From the NCBI GenBank assembly GCA_039588215.1, contig JBDHAD010000006.1, positions 1-64,000 on the forward strand: a DNA stretch of 64,000 bases, given 5' to 3'. The DNA comes from JBDHAC01 sp039588215 (GTDB lineage: Bacteria; Gemmatimonadota; Gemmatimonadetes; Palauibacterales; Palauibacteraceae). Below, piece after piece: positions 25,179 through 34,200 of this stretch. A model generated the notes under the pieces. The model did not search any database. It was given only the letters and a program-made list of their open reading frames with translations, and was not told where the DNA came from. The translations under genes and the position numbers were made by a program. Numbering within the stretch: position 1 is the stretch's first letter; every line of letters starts with the position of its first letter.

Positions 25179-27107
25179 TCAGCGGTCCTCACTGACCCTG
25201 GCCCAGGCGGTACGCCAGATCTCCGCCACCCTGGCCTCATGCGCCGGGCTCTCCCGAACCCGGTCGAACAGCCCTCCGTCATACAGGCGGAAATCGACGC
25301 CGTTGGGGGAAAGCACGAAGGCATGGTCGTGCCACTCGAGCGACGCCGCCGAATCGCCAATCCAGGCGAAGTAGATCGCAAGATCTTCCGCCAGCTGCGA
25401 GCGGGTGATGTCGCTCATCGCGCGGCTCGCGGCAGCCTCCCGGGCGATCCGAGCCACGGAATCGATCGCTGCAGCCGCCTCCTCTTCGCGCCCAGCTGAG
25501 TGGAGGCAAAGCGCTCGTACGGCCGCGAGGCCCTCCAGGTCCTGACGAAGACACTCCTCCGGTCGCTCCAGGAGCAGCAAGGTGTACGCGATGAGGACCT
25601 TGGGCAGGGTGAGGCTCGGCTGGAGAGCAAGCGCGTTGCGCGCTTCGTCCAGGGCGAGCGCGTATTCGCGGGCCGCGATGGCATCTAGGGCGAACCCGAT
25701 TCGCCGGCCCGGTGCGATCGGGTCCAGCTCGATCGCGCGCTGCGCCTGCGCGAGTGCCTCCGCGTGGCGTCCCGCCCTCGCCAGGATGTGCGCGTACCAC
25801 CCCCGCATGTCCGCCGAGTTCGGCCGCAGCTCCACGGCGCGCTCGAAATCCGCCAGCACCTGGGTGGCCGGGGCACCCGCCTTCGTAGCCACGTAGCTGC
25901 GGGCGCCGTACGCCTCCGCCAGCTCTGGATCGAGCTCCAGAGCCGTGCTCGCCAGATCGAGCGCGCTGGCGAAGCGCTCATAGGGACCGAGATCGAGATC
26001 GTACCCGTACGTGATCGAGAGGCCGTACGCCGAGCTCAGACCTGCGTACGCGGGGGCGAAGGACGGATCGATCTTCACCGCCTCGCGGAACCCGGCGATC
26101 GCCTGCTCGAGCGCCTCTTCAGTGCGGGCGTGAATGGCTCGCCGCGCCCTCAGGTACGCCTCATAGGCGTCTGTGTGAGTGGTGCGGGAAGCCCTCCCGA
26201 TCTGGCTCAGCTGGGCCACGTTCTCGACGAGCGCGGAGCTCACCCGTCCGGCGATCTCATCCTGAAGGTCGAAGATGTTCTCCTTCGGCCGCGTGTACGT
26301 GTCCGCCCACAGGATCGCGTCGGTCGCCGCAGCCAGCAGCTCGACCGTGACTCGCAGCTGGTCATCTGCTTCGCGGATGCTACCCACGAGCACGTGCTCG
26401 ACACCCAGGGTATCCCCGATCTGTGGCAGGCTGAGGTTCGTGCCCCGGAGTGCGACCACAGAGGTGCGCGAGATGACCTTCAAGCCTTCGATGCGGGCGA
26501 GCTGAGCGATGACTTCTTCCGTGAACCCATCACTCAGATTCCCCTCGTCGGCGCCCCCGAGATTGTCGAATGGCATGACCGCGACCGACGCGGCGTACTC
26601 ACCGCGTGACCCGCGAGCGCCGCCGGCGCCAGCCACGACGGCCTTGCCCCCGCTGATCGAGGCCTCGGACCCCACGCCCGTGTTCCCCAATCCGAGCAGG
26701 ACCCAGCCAGCCGTGACGATCCCCAACAGAGCGAAGGCGGCCACGCCCCCCAGCAGCGCGTTCCGCCAAGAGAGTAAGCGACGGGCGCCGGTAGGTGGCT
26801 GCCAGCCTGCGCGGGCCTCCGGTCTCTCGGCACCGGATGGGGCCTCGGAGGATGAAAGTTCTCCCCCCGCGTCGGTCATCGCGCGGGGCGGCGCGCTTCT
26901 CTGGATGACCGCGGTGGCCACGACGATCGGGAGGCCGATGATGAGCAGGAACAGGGCGAGTGACGGGGCCCATGGCGGTAGGTTCAACGCGCCGGCGAGC
27001 GTGTCCACGACCTGGAGGACCAGCCACCCACCGACCAGGTAGATGCCGAGCACCTGCCAGGCGGAATGGCGGTGGATCTCTCGAATCAGCTGCTTGAGAC
27101 GGGACAT
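25179..27107 (-). CDS. Membrane TolB-like/TPR signalling protein
   Basis: A 642-aa protein. Two helices near the start (WQVLGIYLVGGWLVLQVVD and LALFLLIIGLPIVVATAVI) and a third near residues 115-140 (LLGGVAAFALLGIVTAGW) are followed by a TolB/FlgO-like domain (ASVAVMPFDNLGGADEGNLS, GVEHVLVGSIREADDQLR). A long array of TPR helices makes up the rest (AYAGLSSAYGL, AYGARSYVATKAG, GWYAHILARAGRHAEALA). The same pair of modules occurs outside the kinase at 19322-21832. GCGGAGTGGTG before the ATG at 27107 sets the start. Such proteins are often annotated as adenylate-cyclase-like, but no cyclase catalytic domain is present. A protein-assembly or sensory scaffold role is inferred. Confidence 0.8.
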   Translation of the reverse strand: MSRLKQLIREIHRHSAWQVLGIYLVGGWLVLQVVDTLAGALNLPPWAPSLALFLLIIGLPIVVATAVIQRSAPPRAMTDAGGELSSSEAPSGAERPEARAGWQPPTGARRLLSWRNALLGGVAAFALLGIVTAGWVLLGLGNTGVGSEASISGGKAVVAGAGGARGSRGEYAASVAVMPFDNLGGADEGNLSDGFTEEVIAQLARIEGLKVISRTSVVALRGTNLSLPQIGDTLGVEHVLVGSIREADDQLRVTVELLAAATDAILWADTYTRPKENIFDLQDEIAGRVSSALVENVAQLSQIGRASRTTHTDAYEAYLRARRAIHARTEEALEQAIAGFREAVKIDPSFAPAYAGLSSAYGLSITYGYDLDLGPYERFASALDLASTALELDPELAEAYGARSYVATKAGAPATQVLADFERAVELRPNSADMRGWYAHILARAGRHAEALAQAQRAIELDPIAPGRRIGFALDAIAAREYALALDEARNALALQPSLTLPKVLIAYTLLLLERPEECLRQDLEGLAAVRALCLHSAGREEEAAAAIDSVARIAREAAASRAMSDITRSQLAEDLAIYFAWIGDSAASLEWHDHAFVLSPNGVDFRLYDGGLFDRVRESPAHEARVAEIWRTAWARVSEDR

Positions 27108-27365
27108 CACCACTCCGCGTCAGTGCGCCGAGGCCAACGACTGGCAGAGGAAACTGACCGGTGGCCCTGACTCCAGCAAGCCAAGCGATACGACCGCGAG
27201 CCGGTCCGTGCACTGCTGCTGCAGAGCTTCGACGCTTCGTGGCGCCGGCGAAGAAGAGCCGGGGGACCGCTTTTTGAGACGCCGGAACCCGCGTAGACTC
27301 CTTCCAGCCGTGATCGTGCCTCACCGCGGCCCCGACCCGTGAACAGTCGAGGAGAGACGACACTC

Positions 27366-29063
27366 ATGAGCGACAGCCACGCGCCCGCCATGATCCAGCA
27401 GCACTCGGCTTTCTGTGCCCTCCGCGTCTTGCGTGCCCTCCGCGTCTTGCGTGCCCTCCGCCACGCTGCCTCAGTGCCTGCGTTCGTGGTGCCGTTTCTG
27501 GTCGCTGGCGCTTCGACCGCTTGTGCTCGAGCGCCTTCCTCGAGCGACGACCTCCAGACGCGCGCCGAACGAACGAGCTTCCGGGAGACCAGCTCCTACG
27601 CCGACGTCGTGACGTTCATGGAACGTGCTGCGGCCGCGCACCCCATGCTCCACTTCACGACGTTCGGGTACACGTTCGAGGGCCGGGCTCTGCCGCTGGT
27701 CGTGGTTGGGGACGTGGCAAGTGCCGACCCGGCGACCGTCCGCGCCTCGGGGAAGACGGTCGTGTACCTGCAGGGCAACATCCACGCGGGGGAGGTTTGC
27801 GGGAAAGAGGCGCTGCAGATCCTTCTCCGCGACGTGGTTGAAGGCCGGCACCAACAGTGGACTGCGTCGATGGTGCTTCTGGTGGCCCCGATCTACAACG
27901 CGGACGGGAACGAGCGCGTGGCCCTCACGAACCGGGGTCGCCAGAACGGCCCGATCGGGGGCATGGGGCAACGGCCCAACGCGCAGGGCTACGACTTGAA
28001 TCGCGACCACATGAAGCTGGACTCGCCCGAAGCGCGGTCGCTAGCCAGGCTGTTCACGGAATACGATCCGCACGTGGCGCTCGACCTGCACACCACGAAC
28101 GGAACCCGCCACGCGTACCACATCACGTACGCCCCACCCCTGCACCCGAACACTCCCGTCGCCATCGACCGGCTGCTCCGGGAAGAGCTCCTGCCCCACC
28201 TGACCGACGAGATTCGGGAGAAGCATGGTTGGGAGTACTACTACTACGGCAACGCGTTCGCCCCGCAGGGAGCGGAGGAGCGGGGATGGTACACGTTCGA
28301 TCATCGCCCCCGCTTCAACAGCAACTACATCGGGCTCCGCAATCGCCTCGCGCTCCTGAGCGAAGCGTACTCGTACGCGACCTTCGAGGAGCGTGTCCTG
28401 GCGACGCTCTACTTCGTCGAGGAGACCTTGGACTACGTCCACGAGCACGGCGAGCAGATCCGGGCCGTCACAGTCGCAGAGGACGCCCGCTCACTCGTGG
28501 GTGGCTCTTTGGCGCTGCGTGTGACCCGCGCTCGCTCGGATGAGCCCGTGGACATCCTGATGGGCGAGGTGGAGGAGATGCGCCACCCGCTCACGGGCAG
28601 ACCGCTGCTCCAGAGGCGCGAGGGTCAGCGAACCGAGACGATGAACGAGTACGGGACGTTCGCGCCCAGCGAGTGGGAGACGGTCCCCGCCGGTTATCTG
28701 ATCCCACCCGAGCTGGACGAGGTGATCGTCCGATTGCAGGCCCACGGAGTACGCATGGAGTCGAGAGTTGCTGGTACGGCGACCGTCGAGGGCGAGGTGT
28801 TCCAGATCGACTCGGTGACCACCGCCGAGCGCGTGTTCCAGGGCCACAACGAGCAGACCTTGTTCGGACGATACGAATCTCGAGAGATGCCCGTCGCGGA
28901 GGGCAGCTGGTGGGTGCCAGCAGATCAACCGCTCGGAAGGCTCATCTTCTCTCTGCTCGAGCCACGCTCGGACGATGGACTCGCGGCCTGGGGTTTCCTC
29001 GCGGAGCACATCGAGGACGGCGGTACGTATCCGATCCTGCGTGCCCACGCGCCGATTCGCTGA
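27366..29063 (+). CDS. Exported M14-family zinc carboxypeptidase
   Basis: A 565-aa exported metallopeptidase. Zinc ligands are in GNIHAGEVCGKEAL (HxxE, near residue 140) and ALDLHTTNGTRHAY. Substrate-binding and catalytic regions include PIYNADGNERV, GYDLNRDHMKLDSPEAR, and RLALLSEAYSYATFEERV, whose SEAYSY holds a candidate general-base Glu. A C-terminal domain of unknown role follows from about residue 390. The hydrophobic export signal (VPAFVVPFLVAGASTAC) ends with a possible lipobox Cys. It is preceded by an odd repeated segment encoded by an 18-bp tandem repeat, so the true start may be downstream of the ATG at 27366, although GAGGAGAGACGACACTC supports that ATG. It probably trims peptides in the periplasm. 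Confidence 0.88.
   Translation: MSDSHAPAMIQQHSAFCALRVLRALRVLRALRHAASVPAFVVPFLVAGASTACARAPSSSDDLQTRAERTSFRETSSYADVVTFMERAAAAHPMLHFTTFGYTFEGRALPLVVVGDVASADPATVRASGKTVVYLQGNIHAGEVCGKEALQILLRDVVEGRHQQWTASMVLLVAPIYNADGNERVALTNRGRQNGPIGGMGQRPNAQGYDLNRDHMKLDSPEARSLARLFTEYDPHVALDLHTTNGTRHAYHITYAPPLHPNTPVAIDRLLREELLPHLTDEIREKHGWEYYYYGNAFAPQGAEERGWYTFDHRPRFNSNYIGLRNRLALLSEAYSYATFEERVLATLYFVEETLDYVHEHGEQIRAVTVAEDARSLVGGSLALRVTRARSDEPVDILMGEVEEMRHPLTGRPLLQRREGQRTETMNEYGTFAPSEWETVPAGYLIPPELDEVIVRLQAHGVRMESRVAGTATVEGEVFQIDSVTTAERVFQGHNEQTLFGRYESREMPVAEGSWWVPADQPLGRLIFSLLEPRSDDGLAAWGFLAEHIEDGGTYPILRAHAPIR
27415..27461. repeat. 18-bp tandem repeat, about 2.6 copies, inside the M14 leader region
   Basis: The unit GTGCCCTCCGCGTCTTGC occurs at 27415-27432 and exactly again at 27433-27450, and a third partial copy begins at 27451. 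It encodes the repeated peptide ALRVLR within the signal region of the M14 carboxypeptidase. The wording is like the CTCTGCGTCT-type intergenic repeats that are often caught at the 5' ends of genes in many phyla; that comparison is from memory. Confidence 0.85.
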
Positions 29064-29129
29064 GCGTTTCGAGCCAATCCTGGGCGGCTGAAGGGCCGCC
29101 TCGATGCGAACACTAATCACGGAGAGCGG

Positions 29130-29834
29130 ATGATGAACCTGAAGGGTACAGTCGCACTGGTAACGGGTGGAAGCGAAGGTATCGGCTGGGCCATCGCAGA
29201 GGCCTTGAAGGCGGAGGGCGCCAAGGTCACGATCACGGGCCGCCGCGCGGACGTCCTGCGCGATGCCGCCCGCGAGCTTGGGGTGGACCACATCGCCGGC
29301 GACGTGGGCAGTGAGACCGATGCCGTGCGTACCGTTGCCACGGTCGTGGAAAAGCACGGTCGGCTCGACATGCTCGTCAACAACGCCGGTTTCGGAATCT
29401 TCAAGCCACTGGTCGAGATGCAGCTCGGAGAGCTGGAAAGCGTGTATCACACGAATGTTTTCGGTGCGTTCCTGATGGCGCGGGAGGCCGCGCGTCAGTT
29501 CATTAAGCAGGGCGGCGGCGAGCTGATCAACATCTCGTCCACGTCGGGCCTAAAGGGAGGACGCGGTAGCACCGCCTACAGCTCGTCCAAGTTCGCGCTC
29601 AGGGGCATGACGGAGTGTTGGCGAGATGAGCTACGTCGTCACGACGTTCGCGTCATGCTCGTGAACCCGAGCGAGGTCGTGACGGAGTTCGCCTCCAAGG
29701 CGGGGTATACGCGGGACGATTCCCCAAAGAAGCTGCGGCCGGCCGAGATCGCCGACGCCATCGTGGGCGCTCTCAAGATCGATGACCGCGGCTTCATCCC
29801 CGAGTTCTCGGTGTTCGCCACGAACCCGTTCTAG
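29130..29834 (+). CDS. Short-chain dehydrogenase/reductase (classical SDR)
   Basis: A 234-aa classical SDR. The nucleotide motif is VTGGSEGIGWAIAEALKAEG, then VNNAGFG (NNAG), the catalytic Ser in INISSTSG, and the YxxxK pair in TAYSSSKFALRGM. The strand-2 end has TGRRAD, which suggests NADP(H). Length and layout fit 3-oxoacyl-reductase or related alcohol dehydrogenases; substrate is not inferable. ACGGAGAGCGG precedes paired ATGs at 29130 and 29133. It starts 66 bases after the M14 gene and ends 7 bases before the Mut7-C gene on the same strand, so all three may be one transcript. Confidence 0.92.
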   Translation: MMNLKGTVALVTGGSEGIGWAIAEALKAEGAKVTITGRRADVLRDAARELGVDHIAGDVGSETDAVRTVATVVEKHGRLDMLVNNAGFGIFKPLVEMQLGELESVYHTNVFGAFLMAREAARQFIKQGGGELINISSTSGLKGGRGSTAYSSSKFALRGMTECWRDELRRHDVRVMLVNPSEVVTEFASKAGYTRDDSPKKLRPAEIADAIVGALKIDDRGFIPEFSVFATNPF

Positions 29835-29841
29835 CTCGCGC

Positions 29842-30456
29842 ATGGCCGTTTCCTGCATTCGCTGCGGTCGTCATTACGACGTCACGCTGTTTCAATTCGG
29901 ACGCACCATCATGTGCGCCTGTGGGGAGCGGGTCGCGCGGGACGTGGAAGAGCGCACCCTCGCGCCCCCCTCGAAGCCCCGATTCTACTGCGATGCCATG
30001 CTGGGGCGGCTGGCCCGCTGGCTGCGAGCCCTAGGGTTCGACACGGCGTTCGATGCCGGGATCACCGATACCGATCTCGTGCGGCGGGCATGGGAGGAGG
30101 AGCGCTGGATTCTCACGTGCGACCGGCGTCTACAGGAGGAGTGGCGCGTGAGCGGCTGTCTGGTGCTGCGGGGGGAGGAACCGCTCACGCGACTCGAGGA
30201 AGTCCTGTCACACTTCGGGGTCGAGGAGCCCAAATGTGTGTTCACCCGCTGTCTCGAGTGTAACCAGGTCCTGGAGGCAATCGACGCCAACGGGGTGGAG
30301 CGCGTGGAGGTCCAGGTTCCGGAGCGTGTGCGCCGGACGCATCAGGAGTTCTCGTACTGCCCCGGGTGCGGCCGCATCTACTGGGAAGGCTCCCACACAC
30401 GCCGGATGAGACGACGGCTGGAGGAGTTCTTCGAGCAGGCTGCGGCTCGGGACTGA
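29842..30456 (+). CDS. Mut7-C (PIN-like) RNase-domain protein with zinc ribbons
   Basis: A 204-aa cytosolic protein. It opens with a Cys pair (CIRCGRHYD) and a second pair in the CACGERV strand, making a small zinc-ribbon-like lead. The Mut7-C PIN-like domain follows: FYCDAMLGRLARWLRALGFD, then DTDLVRRAWEEERWILTCDRRLQEEW, with the conserved acids in those segments. The C-terminal zinc ribbon is CVFTRCLECNQVLE plus YCPGCGRIYWEGSH. The family is predicted to be a nuclease, and is related to the C-terminal domain of the Mut-7 exonuclease. Target RNA is unknown. The ATG at 29842 is 8 bases after the SDR stop. Confidence 0.88.
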   Translation: MAVSCIRCGRHYDVTLFQFGRTIMCACGERVARDVEERTLAPPSKPRFYCDAMLGRLARWLRALGFDTAFDAGITDTDLVRRAWEEERWILTCDRRLQEEWRVSGCLVLRGEEPLTRLEEVLSHFGVEEPKCVFTRCLECNQVLEAIDANGVERVEVQVPERVRRTHQEFSYCPGCGRIYWEGSHTRRMRRRLEEFFEQAAARD

Positions 30457-30553
30457 TTCGGCCCCCGGGTGGCGACCGCACTTCCACCTGGGGTACTGTG
30501 GCACCTTGTCAGATGCGGTGAGACAGCTCCAACCACGTTCAAGGAGATCGGAG

Positions 30554-31138
30554 ATGGCCAGACCCGGAATCGCGGTGGTGGGACTATCATTGATGATGGC
30601 CAGCGCGCCACCGGTCGTCTCGGCGCAAGGGCGCCCGGACCCGGCCATGCTGATTGCAGCTCAGCGCGAAGCCATGAGTCAGTTGGCCTTCATGGATGGA
30701 GAGTGGAAAGGCTCTGCCTGGACCATGCTACCGTCCGGCGAGAAGCACACACTCACCCAGACGGAGCGGGTCGGCCCCTTCCTGGACGGAGCGGTCAAAG
30801 TCGTCGAGGGGCGTGGCTATGAAGACGACGGCAGCGTCAGCTTCAACGCGTTGGCGATCATTTCCTATGATCCGAGCACGCGCGCGTACACCATGCGCTC
30901 GTACGCACAGGGCCACGCCGGTGATTTCGCCCTCACACCCGTGGCAGACGGCTTCCAATGGGAGATACCCGCCGGACCCATGACGATACGGTACACGGCG
31001 GTCATCAAGGATGGCACCTGGACAGAGGTGGGTGACCGCATCTTGCCCGACAGGGAGCCGATTCGATTCCTCGAGATGACACTGACCCGCCGGGGCGATA
31101 CGGACTGGCCGGCTGCGGGGGTGGTCAAGCCGCGGTGA
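30554..31138 (+). CDS. Exported DUF1579-like protein
   Basis: A 194-aa protein. A signal peptide (IAVVGLSLMMASAPPVVSAQ) is followed by a DUF1579-like lipocalin-type domain: LAFMDGEWKGSAWTM, EVR/ERVGPFLDG, and a series of beta strands ending FLEMTLTRRGD. The family's role is unknown; its members are often found in the periplasm of Gemmatimonadota and Bacteroidota. AAGGAGATCGGAG precedes the ATG at 30554. It lies 97 bases after the Mut7-C gene. It is convergent with tamB, whose stop lies about 140 bases away. Confidence 0.78.
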   Translation: MARPGIAVVGLSLMMASAPPVVSAQGRPDPAMLIAAQREAMSQLAFMDGEWKGSAWTMLPSGEKHTLTQTERVGPFLDGAVKVVEGRGYEDDGSVSFNALAIISYDPSTRAYTMRSYAQGHAGDFALTPVADGFQWEIPAGPMTIRYTAVIKDGTWTEVGDRILPDREPIRFLEMTLTRRGDTDWPAAGVVKPR

Positions 31139-31277
31139 AAGGCCACCGTCGACTCCGAAAGTGAGAGCCAACGGGGTCCCGGCCGACTCGTCTTGCCAGG
31201 ATCCCTCCCCGAGCAGCGCGGCACGGTCGGCCACTCGCCCGCGCCGGGCGCTTCAAAACGCGTCCCCAAGAGCGCGC

Positions 31278-34200
31278 TCAACCTCCGCGCTCCAGTCGGT
31301 AGAAGAGGTCTCCGCCGGTCGCCCGACCCGTCTCTCCCTGCAGGGTCCACTTGCCCGACAGGAGATAGCGCAGCCGAAATGTCGATGCGTGGTCGAACAG
31401 GCCTATGCCGTAGGAAACGTATAAGCGCGGCGACAGGTACGTTCCGGCTACCAGCGATGCATCTTCGAGGGTTCGTCCGGCTTGGATGCCGAACTCCTCC
31501 AAACCGAAGCGGGTGCCGATTCGCGCCGCGAGGAGGTTCCCGCCTCTGATTCCGAGCGACGTCGCGGCGTTGGCCAAGCGGTTGCCTTCCGCGCTCGAGG
31601 CATCTCCGATTCGGCGCCCGAGGATCATGTACGACAGCGCCTCGCTCTCGGTCATCGGGGGCTCGGAGTACAAGGTGAGCTCGGGAGCCTTCAGCGTCCC
31701 GCCGATTCTCAGCCCCGCTGTCACATCTTCATTCTGGATGCGGCGAAACGCCTGGATGTCGAGGCCCGGGTTGTCGATGGGTCCGCCCCCGTACAGGAAC
31801 CTTCCACGGTCGATCGTCAGGTTCTGCCCGTAGGCCCGGTATTGACCCTCATCGATCCTGAGCTCTCCGCTCGCCGCCGTCGTGGAGCGGGGCTCGTCCG
31901 TCACCGAGATCGTTCCCGCGAAACGGGCGGTGAGCCCAAAGCCATCGAACTCGATCTGTTCGCCGAGACTCACCCGAACCCTCGTGTGGATCGCCGGACC
32001 CCGAGCGACGGCGGCGGTGTCGTCGACGAACATCGCATCCTCGGACACGCGAACCGCGAATTCGGGGATCTCCCGCAGCCGAATGTTCGCCCGGGGGATC
32101 TCGATCTCTCCCGTGACATCCACTCGCTCGCGCGTCGCAAGGACGTCGAGCAGGGGCGATACCGCGACCTGTGCCTCCGAGGTGTTCGCGACCTCGAAGT
32201 CACGTCCTTCGATACGAAGCCGCAGGGGCGTCTCCATCTCGAGAGCGGTCCCCGCGGTGCCGGTAATCGAGACGGTGCCGTCCGACGAACGGGCACCTCC
32301 CTCGATGTGAAGCTGATCCGGCTCCACGCCACGGATAGTGAGCCCGATGTCCGTGAGCTCGAGCCCGAGCTCGGGAATCCTGGCGCGGCCCTCCACCAAG
32401 TCCAGTGATCCGGTAGTTCGAGGCCGCTCGATCGTGCCATCGGCAGCGACCTGGAGGCGCAGGGTGCCGTCGAGGTCGGACAGTGAGGGTGCGCTGGCCT
32501 CGAGTATCCCAAAATCATCGAGCCGCACAGCGACTGTCCCGGACACGGGTTGGGACTTGAGCTCGGCGCCCGGCATGGCGAAGTCGGGGAGGGAGAGTGC
32601 CGCTTGGATCGAGCCGATCTCGCGAGCTCCCTCGTCGGTGAAGCTCGCGTTTGCCTCGGCCTTCAGCCCCCGTTCATCGGCGACGGCGTCGAAACGGGGC
32701 CGTCGCACCCTCAGGGTCCCCGTATCGTCTCGCAGCGGATACCCGATGCGGATCTCCGGAGCCTGCACGGCGAGCGCTGCGCCCACGGGTTGACCCGGCG
32801 AACGGTCGGCCGTCCCGGACAGGGCGATCGTGCCCTCCACTCGCCATTCGGGCGGCAGGTAACGCTCGAGCCGGGAGAGTGAAAAGCCGCTGAGCGCCAA
32901 GCGCCCGGCCACACCCCCGTCACGAGCCCAGGACCCGCTTGTGCACAGACTCGCGGGGTCCGAGAGCAGGCATAGCGAGTCGATGCGCGCTCGGAGCCCG
33001 CTCGCCTCGATCGTGGTCGGGCGGGCGATTCTCCAGTCCCCGAGGTCTGTCCGCGCGTCGAGCCGCGACAGGGTGCCGGTCCATTCCGACCCCGGGGAAA
33101 GCCCACCCGTGAGTTCGAGCTGTACGTCACCCAACTCGCTCCGCAGTTCGCCCGAGATCATGTGGGCTGCGCGGGTCCCCGAGCTATTGATGGCGAGGCG
33201 GTTCACGCTTCGATCACCGATCTGTAGTCCGCGGGCGTCCAGCTCGAACGCCACGGGCGCCTCGGGGCGCAGGTTCACGTCGGCTCCAGCGCTCACGCGC
33301 TCCGCGGCATACCCAGCGACCGAGACGTCTTCGGCCTCCAGCGTGCCCTCGAGGACCGGTTCCAGGCGCGTACCTCCCAGATGACCGCGAGCCCGTACTG
33401 CCCCTGACGCATCGGGAATCGCGAGACCGAGGTCGGGCACGTCGAGCTCGAGATCGAGCGTGATCCGAGGGCCGTCCAGCTCACCTGCTGCGCGGGCCGT
33501 CGCGGCGCCCCACGCCGACACCAGGCGCTCGAGGCGCCAGCGCTCGCCCTGCACTTCGACGGCGGCCGAGGCGTCGAGCCGCTCCCCTCGCAGCGTGCCT
33601 TCCAGGCGATGCAGATCAAGTCGGCCTTCGAGCCCTCCGGAGACCGAGCGCCCCGACACACCCGCGCTGAAGCTCAGCTGCCCCGGCCAGCGGGCGGAAT
33701 CGGGCACCAGCGAGGCGATGTCCAGTCGGTCGCCATCCATGCCGAACGTCCATCCGACGACCGGACTCCACCGCACCTCACCTTTCCCCCGGATGCGTCC
33801 CCCCAGCACCGCCGCGTCGAGCTCGGATACCACGAATCGGACGGCGTCACCCCGACCCCCGATCGAAAGACTCGCATCCGGCAGCCCCCGGCCGCGGATC
33901 GACCCGTTGGCCCGGACGGTGTACGCATCGGTGGTCCCCTCGATCGAGGCGCGTCCTCTCGGGCTGGTGGCAACGGGCTCCCCGCGCAGGGGCCATTGAA
34001 GGAACGCCCACCGCGCCGCGAGATCGAATCGGGGTGCCGCATCGCCGAGGTTGACCGATCCTGTGGCCCGCGCGTACCCCGGGGCGCCAGGCACCCGAAT
34101 CTCCAACGAGTCGAGGACCAACTCCGCCCCGCGGCGCTCGGCGGTACCTCCCCCCCGAATCCGTCCCCAGCGTTCGGAACGCACGTCGAAGGATCCTTGC

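Noticed and set aside
27270..27310. Promoter-like TTTTTG with 17-base spacer and TAGACT upstream of the M14 gene
   Set aside because: Matches to consensus are few (about half in the -35), and this phylum's promoter boxes are not known to me; not reliable.
31236..31250. Short 6-bp GC hairpin before the end of tamB
   Set aside because: Small stem with a 3-base loop and no U-tract; too common by chance in GC-rich DNA to call a terminator.
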